NCBI GenBank assembly: GCA_029098205.1
Contig: JAQXNW010000002.1
Location: 1-30,518 of the forward strand
Direction of reading: 5' to 3'
DNA length: 30,518 bases
From: Eubacteriales bacterium
GTDB taxonomy: Bacteria > Bacillota > Clostridia > Peptostreptococcales > Anaerovoracaceae
Part shown: positions 8,412 through 16,176 of the stretch, in pieces
Position numbering within the stretch: position 1 is the stretch's first letter
How the letters are laid out: every line of letters starts with the position of its first letter
Notes under the pieces: model-generated
Seen by the model: the letters and a program-made list of their open reading frames with translations, nothing else
Databases searched by the model: none
What the model was told of the DNA's origin: nothing
Program-made: the position numbers and the translations under genes

Positions 8412-8792
8412 ATGAAACTGATGCACACCAAGCTCCCGGATTTCATCAAGAAGATGTATGTCGCCGCGAGCAAAGAATATCCGCAGAAAACCATGAAGTT
8501 AAAGGGACTGGAAAACTTGCGCTCCGCAAAGCTGCAGTCGCTTCGCACCGGACGAATTGAAAACGCCGTTGCAGAACTCGCGCATCGGGAAGATATCGAG
8601 CATATTGAGGTCGATGTCCTTCCTAGAATTCCTGAAACGATGCATACGGTCGTCGTAAAGGGGCAGGATCGGAACGGAACAACAAAGAAAGTCATTCTTG
8701 AAGTCATCAATATTCTCCATCCGACGGAGGAAACTGAATTTGACGGATGCGATGATATCGAAGACCGCCGGCCTCCTCTTGGCCTTCATTAA
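8412..8792 (+). CDS. Small conserved-looking protein of unknown function
   Basis: A 126-residue soluble protein that I do not recognise. The start chosen is the ATG at 8412, because AAAGGAGAG lies just upstream; a frame extending to 8379 has no such site. The N-terminal half is basic and probably helical (KLPDFIKKMYVAASKEYPQKT). The middle is amphipathic (AVAELAHREDIEHIEVDVLP). The C-terminal half looks beta-rich (TMHTVVVKG, KKVILEVINILHP) and ends in an acidic tail with one Cys (DGCDD). No signal peptide or membrane segment is present. It is the first gene of the operon, 45 bases before the next. Its size and position suggest a small subunit or accessory protein for the enzyme that follows, which is inference only. 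Confidence 0.8.
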   Translation: MKLMHTKLPDFIKKMYVAASKEYPQKTMKLKGLENLRSAKLQSLRTGRIENAVAELAHREDIEHIEVDVLPRIPETMHTVVVKGQDRNGTTKKVILEVINILHPTEETEFDGCDDIEDRRPPLGLH

Positions 8793-8837
8793 TCGGCTGT
8801 TTACAAGGGGTTTCCAACAGAGAAAGGATAAATGCAG

Positions 8838-9842
8838 ATGAAATATAAAGTAATTCCGGAAGGAACCATCGACGGAAAGATCATGCCGGTCACCGTCGCT
8901 TTTCTGGACGTGAAGGAAATCGAAAAGAGCGGAATGACGCAGGATGAAGCGATCATCGAAGTCGGAAAGAAAGAAGAAGGACCGACCGCGATCAATATCT
9001 TCGATCCCAATGCGGTAACAACAACAAGCGACGGAATTCTGGCAGAAGGCGCCATCGTACGGATGGGCGCTTCTGACAAAGGAAGAGTGAATAAGGAATT
9101 CGGTATTCTGCCTATGTATCATATGCCTTACAGCGAAGAACTGATCAAAAAAGAAACGCATATGATTCAATGGAAGAAGCTGTATCCGGACCGCAGCCTG
9201 TATCGAGGACCGGATCCGGCCGACAAAAAAATTCCGGTTCATAATGTCGTCATCAGCGGAAGAGCATCCAACAACAACTCCGCAACGGAAATGATGAACA
9301 TTGTAACAATGGACGAGGTGCTGTTCCCGATTTTAGGGCAGCTGGAGTGCCTTCATCATGGAGACCTTCTGGTCGGATATACCGGAGAAACTGTTTCGGT
9401 CGGAATCGGTATGACAATTGCTGAAAAGTTTGGAAGAGTTTTCCCTCATCCGCAGTTCTATGCCGGCCAGACCGCGCACGGCTCCGGCGCATATGCGAAA
9501 ACATTAAAGCAGTGGATTCCGATTATCGCCTGTGATAAAAAAGTCATTGCCAAACTGACGATCCGGGCGATAGAATGCGGGTGTGTTCCAGCAAGAGACA
9601 TCGGCTGCTCCCCGGTTGTTCTTTCCATCGCGCGGGCCATGGGCACGGAAATCGATTATGACAATATCTCCGATAAAGCGCAGGAAGAGCTGGACAGCGT
9701 CGGCTGCACGAAAGAATGGATGCATGAAACGCAGCACCTTTCAAAAGAAGAAGTCATCGACAACGCCGATGAAATCCTTCCGGGAATTTATGACGGCAAA
9801 AAACATAAAGCGGATGAACTGCTGATCGAAAAAACGATTTAA
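8838..9842 (+). CDS. Unknown Cys/His-rich protein, probable enzyme
   Basis: A 334-residue soluble protein that I cannot assign to a family. The ATG at 8838 is preferred over 8832 because AAAGGA lies nine bases from it and only three from the other. Candidate functional residues cluster in the second half: GRASNNNSATEMMNI at 141-155, ECLHHGD at 170-176 (Cys171, His173, His174), FPHPQF (His204), TAHGSGAY (His214), ACDKK (Cys232), ECGC (Cys247, Cys249) and DIGCSPV (Cys257). Conserved-looking Gly-rich turns and grouped Cys/His residues suggest a metal or cofactor site, which is inference. No P-loop, Rossmann GxGxxG or signal peptide is seen. It is read with the small upstream protein and probably is the central enzyme of this operon. 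Confidence 0.8.
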   Translation: MKYKVIPEGTIDGKIMPVTVAFLDVKEIEKSGMTQDEAIIEVGKKEEGPTAINIFDPNAVTTTSDGILAEGAIVRMGASDKGRVNKEFGILPMYHMPYSEELIKKETHMIQWKKLYPDRSLYRGPDPADKKIPVHNVVISGRASNNNSATEMMNIVTMDEVLFPILGQLECLHHGDLLVGYTGETVSVGIGMTIAEKFGRVFPHPQFYAGQTAHGSGAYAKTLKQWIPIIACDKKVIAKLTIRAIECGCVPARDIGCSPVVLSIARAMGTEIDYDNISDKAQEELDSVGCTKEWMHETQHLSKEEVIDNADEILPGIYDGKKHKADELLIEKTI

Positions 9843-9867
9843 CCGCATGCAGAAATCCTATGACATC

Positions 9868-9916
9868 GAATGCCGGATGCCGGCCGGAGCTTTTTCATAG
9901 TATCCCGCCGGCATTC
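9868..9916 (+). repeat. Stem-loop between the second and third genes of the unknown operon
   Basis: GAATGCCGG (9868-9876) pairs perfectly with CCGGCATTC (9908-9916) around a 31-base loop. No T-run follows, so it is not a normal terminator. It may stabilise the upstream mRNA segment or dampen expression of the downstream genes. Confidence 0.5.
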
Positions 9917-9942
9917 AGTCTCTGTAACGAAGGAACAATTCC

Positions 9943-10578
9943 ATGATAACTGAAATATTCAAACCCGAAGAGACCAGAGAGTATCATCAAATCATATTAA
10001 CCGGTTTTCTCAGCAAAATTCCCTTCGCTCTTGGAATTCTTTATCCTCCGGAGCGGGAAACAGAAGTGCAGGAACAGCTTCGGTCTTTATCTTCGCAGAA
10101 CATCGGCATCGATCCAATTGATCCATGGGATGGTCCAGGCCTCGACCGGAAGCTGTCAGGCCTCCTGAATCAATCCGCTTTCATCGGCCTGCCCGCGGCA
10201 GTCACAGCCTGTGCCTGGAAATGCGGCCCGAGAGCGGGAAGTGTGATCGGTCTGGCTGGAAGCGCTGATTTTTCCGCAGACGAGAACGTTTCCGAGGTTT
10301 CACCCGGTCTATGGTGCGGTGCGTACCCGGGAGGCCCCGGATATCTGATTGCCGCAGACCGGAAGAAGGCTCTCTATGTAGACCAGGAAATATCTGTCGC
10401 GCACACACTGGGAACGGATCCCCTTCCGGCTTTTCTTAAAGCATGTGAAAAGGAAAAAATTAAAACATACCTTTTTGTCACCGATGGAAGCGGTGGAGAC
10501 GGTCTGATCGCGGCATCCGCATTGAACGGGAAAAAACTGGAGCATCTCCCGCCTGCCTATCCGCAGACAGAAAATTAA
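9943..10578 (+). CDS. Protein of unknown function in the LarA-like operon
   Basis: A 211-residue soluble protein that I do not recognise. The start has GAAGGA eight bases upstream. Visible features are a helical N-terminus, an Ala/Gly-rich central stretch (SVIGLAGSADFSADE), Gly-rich turns (GAYPGGPGYLIAAD) and, near the C-terminus, a strand-loop-helix (YLFVTDGSGGDGLIAASAL) that could bind a phosphate or nucleotide. There are three Cys, among them CAWKCG near residues 90-95. The gene is 101 bases after the previous one, behind a stem-loop, and ends nine bases before the LarA-like gene. That tight spacing suggests it works with the LarA-like protein. No membrane segment or signal peptide is seen. 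Confidence 0.75.
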   Translation: MITEIFKPEETREYHQIILTGFLSKIPFALGILYPPERETEVQEQLRSLSSQNIGIDPIDPWDGPGLDRKLSGLLNQSAFIGLPAAVTACAWKCGPRAGSVIGLAGSADFSADENVSEVSPGLWCGAYPGGPGYLIAADRKKALYVDQEISVAHTLGTDPLPAFLKACEKEKIKTYLFVTDGSGGDGLIAASALNGKKLEHLPPAYPQTEN

Positions 10579-10586
10579 AAGAAAGA

Positions 10587-11822
10587 ATGAACATGAAAAA
10601 ACAGATCATTGTGCCGCGGCTTCTCCGCGTGCATCAAAAATTTAATACCGACAGGATTTCGGATATTCCCGCCCGGGTGAGAGAAGAGCTGGACAAATTG
10701 AATCTGGATGTAGCGGGAAAAAGAATCGCCATTACCGCCGGAAGCCGGGGTATATCCAAAATTGATGTGATCCTCCGCACGGCGGCAGACTGGATTCGTT
10801 CGAAGAACGGCATCCCCTTTCTGGTTCCTGCGATGGGAAGTCACGGCGGCGCAAACGCAGAGGGCCAGCTGGACGTTCTGAAGGGATATAACATTACGGA
10901 AGAGACGATGGGATGCCCGATTCTTTCTTCCATGGACACGGTCGAATTAGGGAAAACCGCGAATGGTGCGACCGTATATTTCGACAGAAACGCCTATGAA
11001 TCGGACGGAGTCCTTGTCATTAACCGTGTAAAACCGCATACGGACTTTCTCGCGGAGCATGAAAGCGGATTATGCAAGATGGTTGCCGTCGGTTTGGGAA
11101 AAGAACGTGGATGCAGTCAGATGCATTCCTTCGGACTTGCGGAGACAATTCCTCAGTCCTGTGAAATTTCTCTGAAGAAAGCGCCGATTCTGGCAGGCTT
11201 AGCGATTGTAGAAAATTCGAAGGACGAAACACACACCATTGAAGGAGTTCCGAAAGAACATTTTATGGACCGGGATGCGGCGCTGTTAAAGCTCTCCAAG
11301 AGCCTTGTTCCAAGCCTTCCCGCAGATCATCTGGATGTTCTGATCGTGAAGGAAATTGGAAAGATGTACAGCGGAACAGGGATGGACACGAAAGTCATCG
11401 GGAGAATCCGCGTACGCGGTGTTCCGGAGCCGGAAACACCCGATATCAAAACCATCGCCGCGCTTCGCATGAACGAGCATTCCTATGGAAACGCCATCGG
11501 AATCGGCCTCGCGGATATCACAACGGAAAAGCTGGTCCGGCAGATTGACCGGAAAAGCATGTATTCCAACCTTCTCGCGACGACTTTCCTGGAACGCGGC
11601 AAAATTCCTGTATACTTCCATACAGAAAAAGAAGCCATCCGCCAGGCCTTTCTGGCGGCAGCGGGCGGCGCGCCGAACGACATCGCGATTGTCGAAAACA
11701 CCCTTCATATTGAAAACCTGATTGTTTCGGAATCGGTTTATGAAAAGAGAAAGGATTCGCTGGATGTGCTGGAGAATGATCTCCGCATGGAATTTGACGA
11801 TGACGGAAATCTTCTGATCTAA
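10587..11822 (+). CDS. LarA-superfamily (lactate-racemase-like) enzyme
   Basis: A 411-residue protein of the nickel-dependent LarA superfamily, whose members racemise or epimerise 2-hydroxyacids using a nickel-pincer nucleotide cofactor. Recognisable features: AITAGSRGI near residues 48-56, VPAMGSHGG at 80-88 (His86), NRVKPHTDF (His151), EHESGLCK (Lys164) and MHSFG (His180). Lys164 and His180 are 16 residues apart, as are the cofactor-linked Lys184 and nickel ligand His200 of Lactobacillus LarA. This supports the assignment but is not proof. It belongs to a divergent branch, so lactate should not be assumed as substrate. No larB, larC or larE cofactor genes are in the window. The start is the ATG at 10587 or 10593; GAAAG fits the second slightly better. 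A terminator follows 20 bases after the stop. Confidence 0.85.
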   Translation: MNMKKQIIVPRLLRVHQKFNTDRISDIPARVREELDKLNLDVAGKRIAITAGSRGISKIDVILRTAADWIRSKNGIPFLVPAMGSHGGANAEGQLDVLKGYNITEETMGCPILSSMDTVELGKTANGATVYFDRNAYESDGVLVINRVKPHTDFLAEHESGLCKMVAVGLGKERGCSQMHSFGLAETIPQSCEISLKKAPILAGLAIVENSKDETHTIEGVPKEHFMDRDAALLKLSKSLVPSLPADHLDVLIVKEIGKMYSGTGMDTKVIGRIRVRGVPEPETPDIKTIAALRMNEHSYGNAIGIGLADITTEKLVRQIDRKSMYSNLLATTFLERGKIPVYFHTEKEAIRQAFLAAAGGAPNDIAIVENTLHIENLIVSESVYEKRKDSLDVLENDLRMEFDDDGNLLI

Positions 11823-11842
11823 TTCTATAAATGGAAAATGTG

Positions 11843-11878
11843 CCGCATGGAATGCTTTTGTCTTTCCGTGCGGTTTTT
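11843..11878 (+). terminator. Terminator of the unknown operon
   Basis: Ten-base stem CCGCATGGAA / TTCCGTGCGG (11843-11852 with 11864-11873, one wobble) followed by TTTTTCTTT. It separates the operon from the damaged hydrolase gene. Confidence 0.9.
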
Positions 11879-12014
11879 CTTTCGCAGCACAAATTTTCCG
11901 CATCCAAGCCATGCGCTCATATCTCACCCGGATTCTTCGAACCATCCGCGAAATTTTCTGCTATACTGAAATATATGATGTGTAAAACTACTTTCAGCAT
12001 CGCCTTTGCGATGC

Positions 12015-12527
12015 ATGATAATGCCGGAGTTTATCGCACAGCGAAGCGAAGAACAAATGCGCCGGCTCCAGGCTGCATGCAAAGATCCGTCCGTGGCCGC
12101 TTCCTACGGTTGGGAAGAAATCGAACCTGCATCCCCCATTCCCCGCCCTATCCACGACGTAGTCTGCGTCGGCGTCAACTATCTGGACTATTCGAAAGAG
12201 ATCAATTCCGGAAAAGACGTCATCTCCATCCGAAGAGAGAATCATATCATCTACTTCGGAAAGCGCGCCAGCCGGATTTTAGGAGACAAAGGCACTGTAT
12301 ATCCGCTATTTTCTCTGGACAAAAAAACAGACTGCATGATCAGCGATGTAAACGAGATCATTTCCGATTTTTCCGCTGGAATCACGCTGGAGCCAGGCGA
12401 CATCATCGCTACAGGAACTCCGGCAGGAGTTGCGCTCGGAATGGAGATGCCTGAATATCTGAAATCCGGCGATGAGGTCGTATCTGAAATCGAAGGAATC
12501 GGCACACTGAAATTATATATTCGTTAA
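12015..12527 (+). pseudogene. Fumarylacetoacetate-hydrolase family remnant with internal deletion
   Basis: The reading frame is open for about 170 residues but joins two distant parts of an FAH-family protein (normally about 280-300 residues). The first part ends with the conserved HDVVCVGVNYLDYSKE and the FGKRASRILG stretch. At about 12335 it jumps from LDKKTDC straight to MISDVNEIISDFSAG, then LEPGDIIATGTPAGVALGM and the EIEGIGTL end. Roughly 115 residues in between are missing, including the metal-binding acidic residues and catalytic loop of the family. The usual N-terminal 40 or so residues are also absent. The possible starts (TTG 12006, ATG 12015, ATG 12021) have no clear Shine-Dalgarno, although a TATACT box lies near 11961. 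The simplest view is a decayed gene, though the intact frame leaves a small product possible. Confidence 0.75.
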
Positions 12528-12548
12528 AAAAACGAAGAAAGATAAAAG

Positions 12549-12587
12549 CCGCATACCCGGGCAGCACTTCGGGATGCGGATTTTTTA
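12549..12587 (+). terminator. Terminator after the hydrolase remnant
   Basis: Stem CCGCATACCCG / CGGGATGCGG (one bulged base) followed by ATTTTTTAT. It also lies just past the end of the converging WYL gene and may serve it weakly. Confidence 0.8.
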
Positions 12588-12637
12588 TATTTATATTATC
12601 CTTACAGAATACTGGCCGCCCAAAGCCGCCGGCAGCC

Positions 12638-13663
12638 TTACCGATACACCTGCATCGAAGCCCAGAGCTGCTCCTGATACTGATCGACAATCCGGGTCGG
12701 CGAAATAATGCGGACCTTGGCGCCGAACTGAAACACCCAGCTGAAGAAGGTCGGCGATGCGTATACCTTCACAAAAGCGCGAAAAGTTTTGGACGACCAT
12801 TTTCTTGTCTCTACATTTTCTCCAAACTGATCGACGACGTGACGCATCATCTCATTATCGCATTCCAGCGTTACTTCGACCGGATCGCCCGGAAACATAT
12901 GGAAAACCTGACTTGCATAAGAATCAATCGAAAAATCCTCCGGCGGCGGAACCTGCTCCTCATCCGTAATTTTAAGGTTTACCATCCGGTCTACTCGGAA
13001 ATGGACGATTTTCTGGTATTTCTCAGACCAACCGACCATATAATACCGGTCATCATCCCAGAGCAGCGTATAGGGACTGTTCAGATACACTTCCCCGTCA
13101 TGCCGGAGCACCCGCTCCTTCTTCGGAGAATAATCGTAATACTGAAACGTTACTTTCCGCTTGTCTCCGATCGCGTCGTTCACCGCGTCAACGGTATAGT
13201 AAATATCCTCATTCACCGGTTTGCTCGGGCTGTCTGTATAGATATAGCGTACCAGCTTCTGCGCCTGATAACGGCTGGTAAGATGCATCAGCTTCTTGAT
13301 CAGTTCCTTGCTTTTTTTCTTTGTAATAAACCGGGAACAGGAAACCGCATCGATCAGAAGCTTTATTTCCGGGACCTCGAACGTCCGCAATCCCATAAAA
13401 TAGGAGTTATAGTAACTGCGGGAAGTCACAATATCATACCCTTCTTCCACCAAAGCGTCGATGTCGTCCTTCACCGTCTTCCGGTTCGCATGGGTGTCCC
13501 AGTGGCGTGTGAGATCCACAATCTTTTTTGTGGTTACCTTATGTTCCTCATCTGTATATGTCTCAAAGTATTTCAGAAGCTTCAGAAGCCTGGTTTTATT
13601 CTGTTTCGCCCGGCTTTCCGATGCTGCCGCTGTCGATGCTGCCCGCTGCTGCTCTTCCCGCAT
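12638..13663 (-). CDS. WYL-domain helix-turn-helix transcription regulator
   Basis: A 341-residue DNA-binding regulator. An N-terminal winged helix (residues about 22-80, ending KTVKDDIDALVEEGYDI) is followed by a WYL ligand-sensing domain, with SPYTLLWDDDRYYMVGW and HFRVDRM near residues 196-230, and a C-terminal extension domain. WYL regulators bind nucleotides or nucleic acids in characterised cases, but the ligand here is unknown. GGAGGT precedes the start codon. It is transcribed from its own upstream gap (13664-13756), behind the terminator of panF, and converges on the hydrolase remnant. No target is evident; yhdT-panF is a neighbour but there is no proof of a link. Confidence 0.88.
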   Translation of the reverse strand: MREEQQRAASTAAASESRAKQNKTRLLKLLKYFETYTDEEHKVTTKKIVDLTRHWDTHANRKTVKDDIDALVEEGYDIVTSRSYYNSYFMGLRTFEVPEIKLLIDAVSCSRFITKKKSKELIKKLMHLTSRYQAQKLVRYIYTDSPSKPVNEDIYYTVDAVNDAIGDKRKVTFQYYDYSPKKERVLRHDGEVYLNSPYTLLWDDDRYYMVGWSEKYQKIVHFRVDRMVNLKITDEEQVPPPEDFSIDSYASQVFHMFPGDPVEVTLECDNEMMRHVVDQFGENVETRKWSSKTFRAFVKVYASPTFFSWVFQFGAKVRIISPTRIVDQYQEQLWASMQVYR

Positions 13664-13756
13664 GTCTCTTTACCTCCGATCGATCCGGTCTCTCTGTTCC
13701 AGCTGTCTTATTACTCGTATCAGGATAGTAAGTAATTCCGTTTCTATTATCATACG

Positions 13757-13789
13757 AAAAAACCCGCGGATTTTCAATGAATCCACGGG
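13757..13789 (-). terminator. Terminator after panF
   Basis: Ten-base stem (13763-13772 with 13780-13789, one mismatch), followed on the minus strand by TTTTTT. It ends the yhdT-panF transcript. Confidence 0.85.
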
Positions 13790-13840
13790 ATATTGCGTCA
13801 TTTTTTATCCAATTTATTATTCATCCGGACGATTCGAAAC

Positions 13841-15391
13841 CTAGAAGCAGTTCCGAAGCACCTCCGGTGACGGTTCTGTATTCGTAATCTTTCCAGTGAT
13901 AAAATACGCGAGCCCGCCCGCAATCAGTCCGAAGACGATTTCGTGTATATGAAACGGCGCAATTTTCACCTGGTTAAAGAACAGGAATACCGCGAGACCG
14001 ATCAGAATCGACGCGATGCAGCACTTCGCATTTCCCTTTTTCCAGTAAAGACCGCCGACGAGAGGCCAGAAGAACGTCGTCTCCAGCCCGCCCATCGCAA
14101 ACAGGTTGATCCATACGAGAATGCTCGGCGGATTGAGAGCCAGAAGGAATACAATCACACCGAGAACCGCCGTTGTAAGAAAGCTGTAATTTTTCACTTT
14201 CTTTGTCATCGAAGCGGCTTTCGCCTCTGCAATCTCCTGCTCTACCGAATTTGAAATTTCCTCCGCCTCTTTCTTCTCTTTCCGGATGTAATTCACATAA
14301 ATATCCTTAATCAGCGTCGCGGACGCCAGAATCAGAAGGGAATCCACCGTCGACATGACAGCGGCCAGCGGAGCCGCCAGGAAAAGGCCGCCCGCCCATG
14401 TCGGAAGATAATGGAGAACGATATACGGAATGACCGCGTCGGTGCTCTTTACAGCGCCGTTTGAAATGAGAGGGCCCGTAAACGCGCCGATGAAATGCAT
14501 TCCAATCATCAAAATGCCGACGACGACCGTTCCGTAAATCATCGCGCGGTGCATCGATTTCGTATCCTTAAAACTCATCGACCGAACCGCCGTCTGCGGA
14601 AGACCGATCACAGCAAGTCCGACCAGAATCCAGAACGAAATTCCGTACCCCGGCTGAAGCGCGATGACGTCTTTCCCGTACTTTCCTTTGCCGATTAAAT
14701 CCCATCCGGGGTTCATCTGACTGGTTTTCTCCACCAGATGGCTGAATCCGCCGCCTGCCCGGATGACAAAGAAGATCAGTAGGAAGGTTCCGATCGTCAT
14801 GATGATTCCCTGCACCGTATCGGTTAATACAACTGCCCGGAAACCGCCGACCGCCGTATAAAGAATAACCACCGCAGCGAAAATCAGAAGCGCTGCCCAG
14901 TACGGAACCCCCGTCACCGTCTGAAGAAGCGTCGCGCCGCCGATGAACTGCGCGATCATCTGTGTAATAAAGAAAACGACCATCGCGACGCTGCATACGA
15001 TCACAACCGCCGCCGACTGATAACGCGCGCGCAGGTAGTCCGAAATCGTCACCGCGTCAATTCTCCGAGCGATCATGCCCAGTTTCTTTCCAAGCACACC
15101 CAGCGTCAGGAACGCGGTTCCGATCTGAATCGCCGCGATCCAGGACTGTGTCAGTCCGAACGATGCCGCAAGACCAGGCCCTCCCAGAAAGGAGCTCGCG
15201 CTTGTGTACGTCGCAACCAAAGTCATCGCGAGGACAAGTCCTCCCATCGACCGGCCTCCTGCAAAATATTCATCCAGAAAGCTTCCGCCCTGCTTCCTGG
15301 CCGAAGACCGGCTCGACCAGATTCCGACTCCGACATTCACCAGCATATAGCAGATCAGGATTGCCAGGATCTCAATCTGTTTTGTACTCAT
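13841..15391 (-). CDS. panF: Sodium/pantothenate symporter
   Basis: Imports pantothenate, the coenzyme A precursor, with sodium across the cytoplasmic membrane. The 516-residue protein has about 13 hydrophobic helices of the SSS (solute:sodium symporter) family. It includes the YFAGGRSMGGLVLAMTLVA and YTSASSFLGGPGLA stretches that form the early substrate and sodium region, and PQTAVR near the centre. The specific call to PanF rests on these together with the yhdT neighbour, a classical panF partner. The ATG overlaps the yhdT stop (ATGA), indicating translational coupling. A charged cytoplasmic loop with many Glu/Lys lies near residues 385-410. Confidence 0.92.
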   Translation of the reverse strand: MSTKQIEILAILICYMLVNVGVGIWSSRSSARKQGGSFLDEYFAGGRSMGGLVLAMTLVATYTSASSFLGGPGLAASFGLTQSWIAAIQIGTAFLTLGVLGKKLGMIARRIDAVTISDYLRARYQSAAVVIVCSVAMVVFFITQMIAQFIGGATLLQTVTGVPYWAALLIFAAVVILYTAVGGFRAVVLTDTVQGIIMTIGTFLLIFFVIRAGGGFSHLVEKTSQMNPGWDLIGKGKYGKDVIALQPGYGISFWILVGLAVIGLPQTAVRSMSFKDTKSMHRAMIYGTVVVGILMIGMHFIGAFTGPLISNGAVKSTDAVIPYIVLHYLPTWAGGLFLAAPLAAVMSTVDSLLILASATLIKDIYVNYIRKEKKEAEEISNSVEQEIAEAKAASMTKKVKNYSFLTTAVLGVIVFLLALNPPSILVWINLFAMGGLETTFFWPLVGGLYWKKGNAKCCIASILIGLAVFLFFNQVKIAPFHIHEIVFGLIAGGLAYFITGKITNTEPSPEVLRNCF

Positions 15392-15687
15392 GCCCGGCCT
15401 CCTTCCTTGTTTTCTTCCGAATCATCCTCAAAATCGTCATCTTCCAGACTGAAATTGACGAATACCTTCTTCAGAAGAAAAACTACACCGATCACCGCGA
15501 CGGCAAAGACGCCGGGTACGCTGAGCCACCACCAGAGCGGCAGACTCAGAATCCGTACAGACACCCTTCCGGACAGCCCGTACGCGAATCCAACGTGCCA
15601 GACAAAGCAAACCGCGAACAGGATCAATGTCGCTTTCGCTTCTTTGTGGATCTGCCTCTCTTTCTCTTCCCTTGTCATTTTCCGCAT
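15388..15687 (-). CDS. yhdT: YhdT family small membrane protein
   Basis: A 99-residue protein with two membrane helices (residues about 20-40 and 53-74) and an acidic C-terminal tail (EDDDFEDDSEEN). This is the typical form of YhdT (DUF997), which is found next to panF in many bacteria; its role is not established. I chose the ATG at 15687 because GGAGG lies six bases upstream. A longer in-frame extension to 15837 runs through the tandem repeat region and does not resemble the family. The last four bases overlap the panF start. Confidence 0.88.
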   Translation of the reverse strand: MRKMTREEKERQIHKEAKATLILFAVCFVWHVGFAYGLSGRVSVRILSLPLWWWLSVPGVFAVAVIGVVFLLKKVFVNFSLEDDDFEDDSEENKEGGRA

Positions 15688-15740
15688 AAATGCCTCCATC
15701 CATTTCGCAATTTTTCCCGCCAAAGAAAACGCGCACAGCC

Positions 15741-15810
15741 CGGGATCCGAAATCCAAAACCCGAAACCCGACACCAAAATCCGGATCCGAAATCCGGAAA
15801 CCGAAACCCG
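15741..15810. repeat. Two imperfect 30-base direct repeats upstream of yhdT
   Basis: Copies at 15741-15770 and 15781-15810 (26 of 30 bases identical) are separated by 10 bases, giving an exact 40-base period. Each contains GGATCCGAAATCC and CCGAAACCCG. They lie in the leader of the yhdT-panF transcript. Two copies are too few for a CRISPR array. Confidence 0.7.
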
Positions 15811-15828
15811 CATTATTTCCAGCAGGAA

Positions 15829-15870
15829 GAAAAACAAAAATCCGGCGGGCGGACATTCCGCGCACCGGAT
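15829..15870 (-). terminator. Terminator-like hairpin in the yhdT leader region
   Basis: On the minus strand ATCCGG pairs with CCGGAT around an inner GCGGA/TCCGC hairpin, then TTTTTGTTTTT. It lies about 20 bases downstream of a TATAAT box (15890-15895) and about 140 bases before yhdT, so it could attenuate that transcript or act as a second stop for the upstream operon. The rest of 15871-16084 shows no gene. Confidence 0.65.
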
Positions 15871-16084
15871 GGATTGATCTCATATCGCAATTATACAATG
15901 CGAATAAAATACTTCGATAAACGCTCCTTTTCTTTCCCCTCATCCAGCCCTCTTCCCATACGGAAGAAAGTACCGGCAAAGGCTCCGAAGGAACTTCTGT
16001 ATCTGTATTCGCTTTTTCAGTAAATGGTATAGTTCTGAATGAGATACTGTCCATCAACGGTCAGTATATCAAAGAACTTTTTCT

Positions 16085-16130
16085 TTGTAAAGAAAGAAAC
16101 CGAGAAACAGATTTCCTGTTTCCCAGTTTC
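16085..16130 (-). terminator. Terminator of the MMPL operon
   Basis: A 15-base stem (16096-16110 with 16116-16130) with two G-T wobbles and a five-base loop, followed on the minus strand by TTTCTTT. It lies 46 bases past the stop of the secreted coiled-coil gene. Confidence 0.8.
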
Positions 16131-16176
16131 ACCGCTATGCCGCTCTGCCGCAACCCGGCCGCATCCCGCTGCAATG

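Noticed and set aside
8499..9242. A 247-residue minus-strand frame across the first two genes of the unknown operon
   Set aside because: The plus-strand genes have good ribosome binding sites and a promoter; the minus frame has neither and looks like random composition.
15741..15810. A CRISPR array
   Set aside because: There are only two imperfect copies, with a 10-base gap and no cas genes.
15688..15837. A longer yhdT starting at 15837
   Set aside because: The extension translates the tandem repeats and has no ribosome binding site, while 15687 has GGAGG at good spacing and gives the usual family length.
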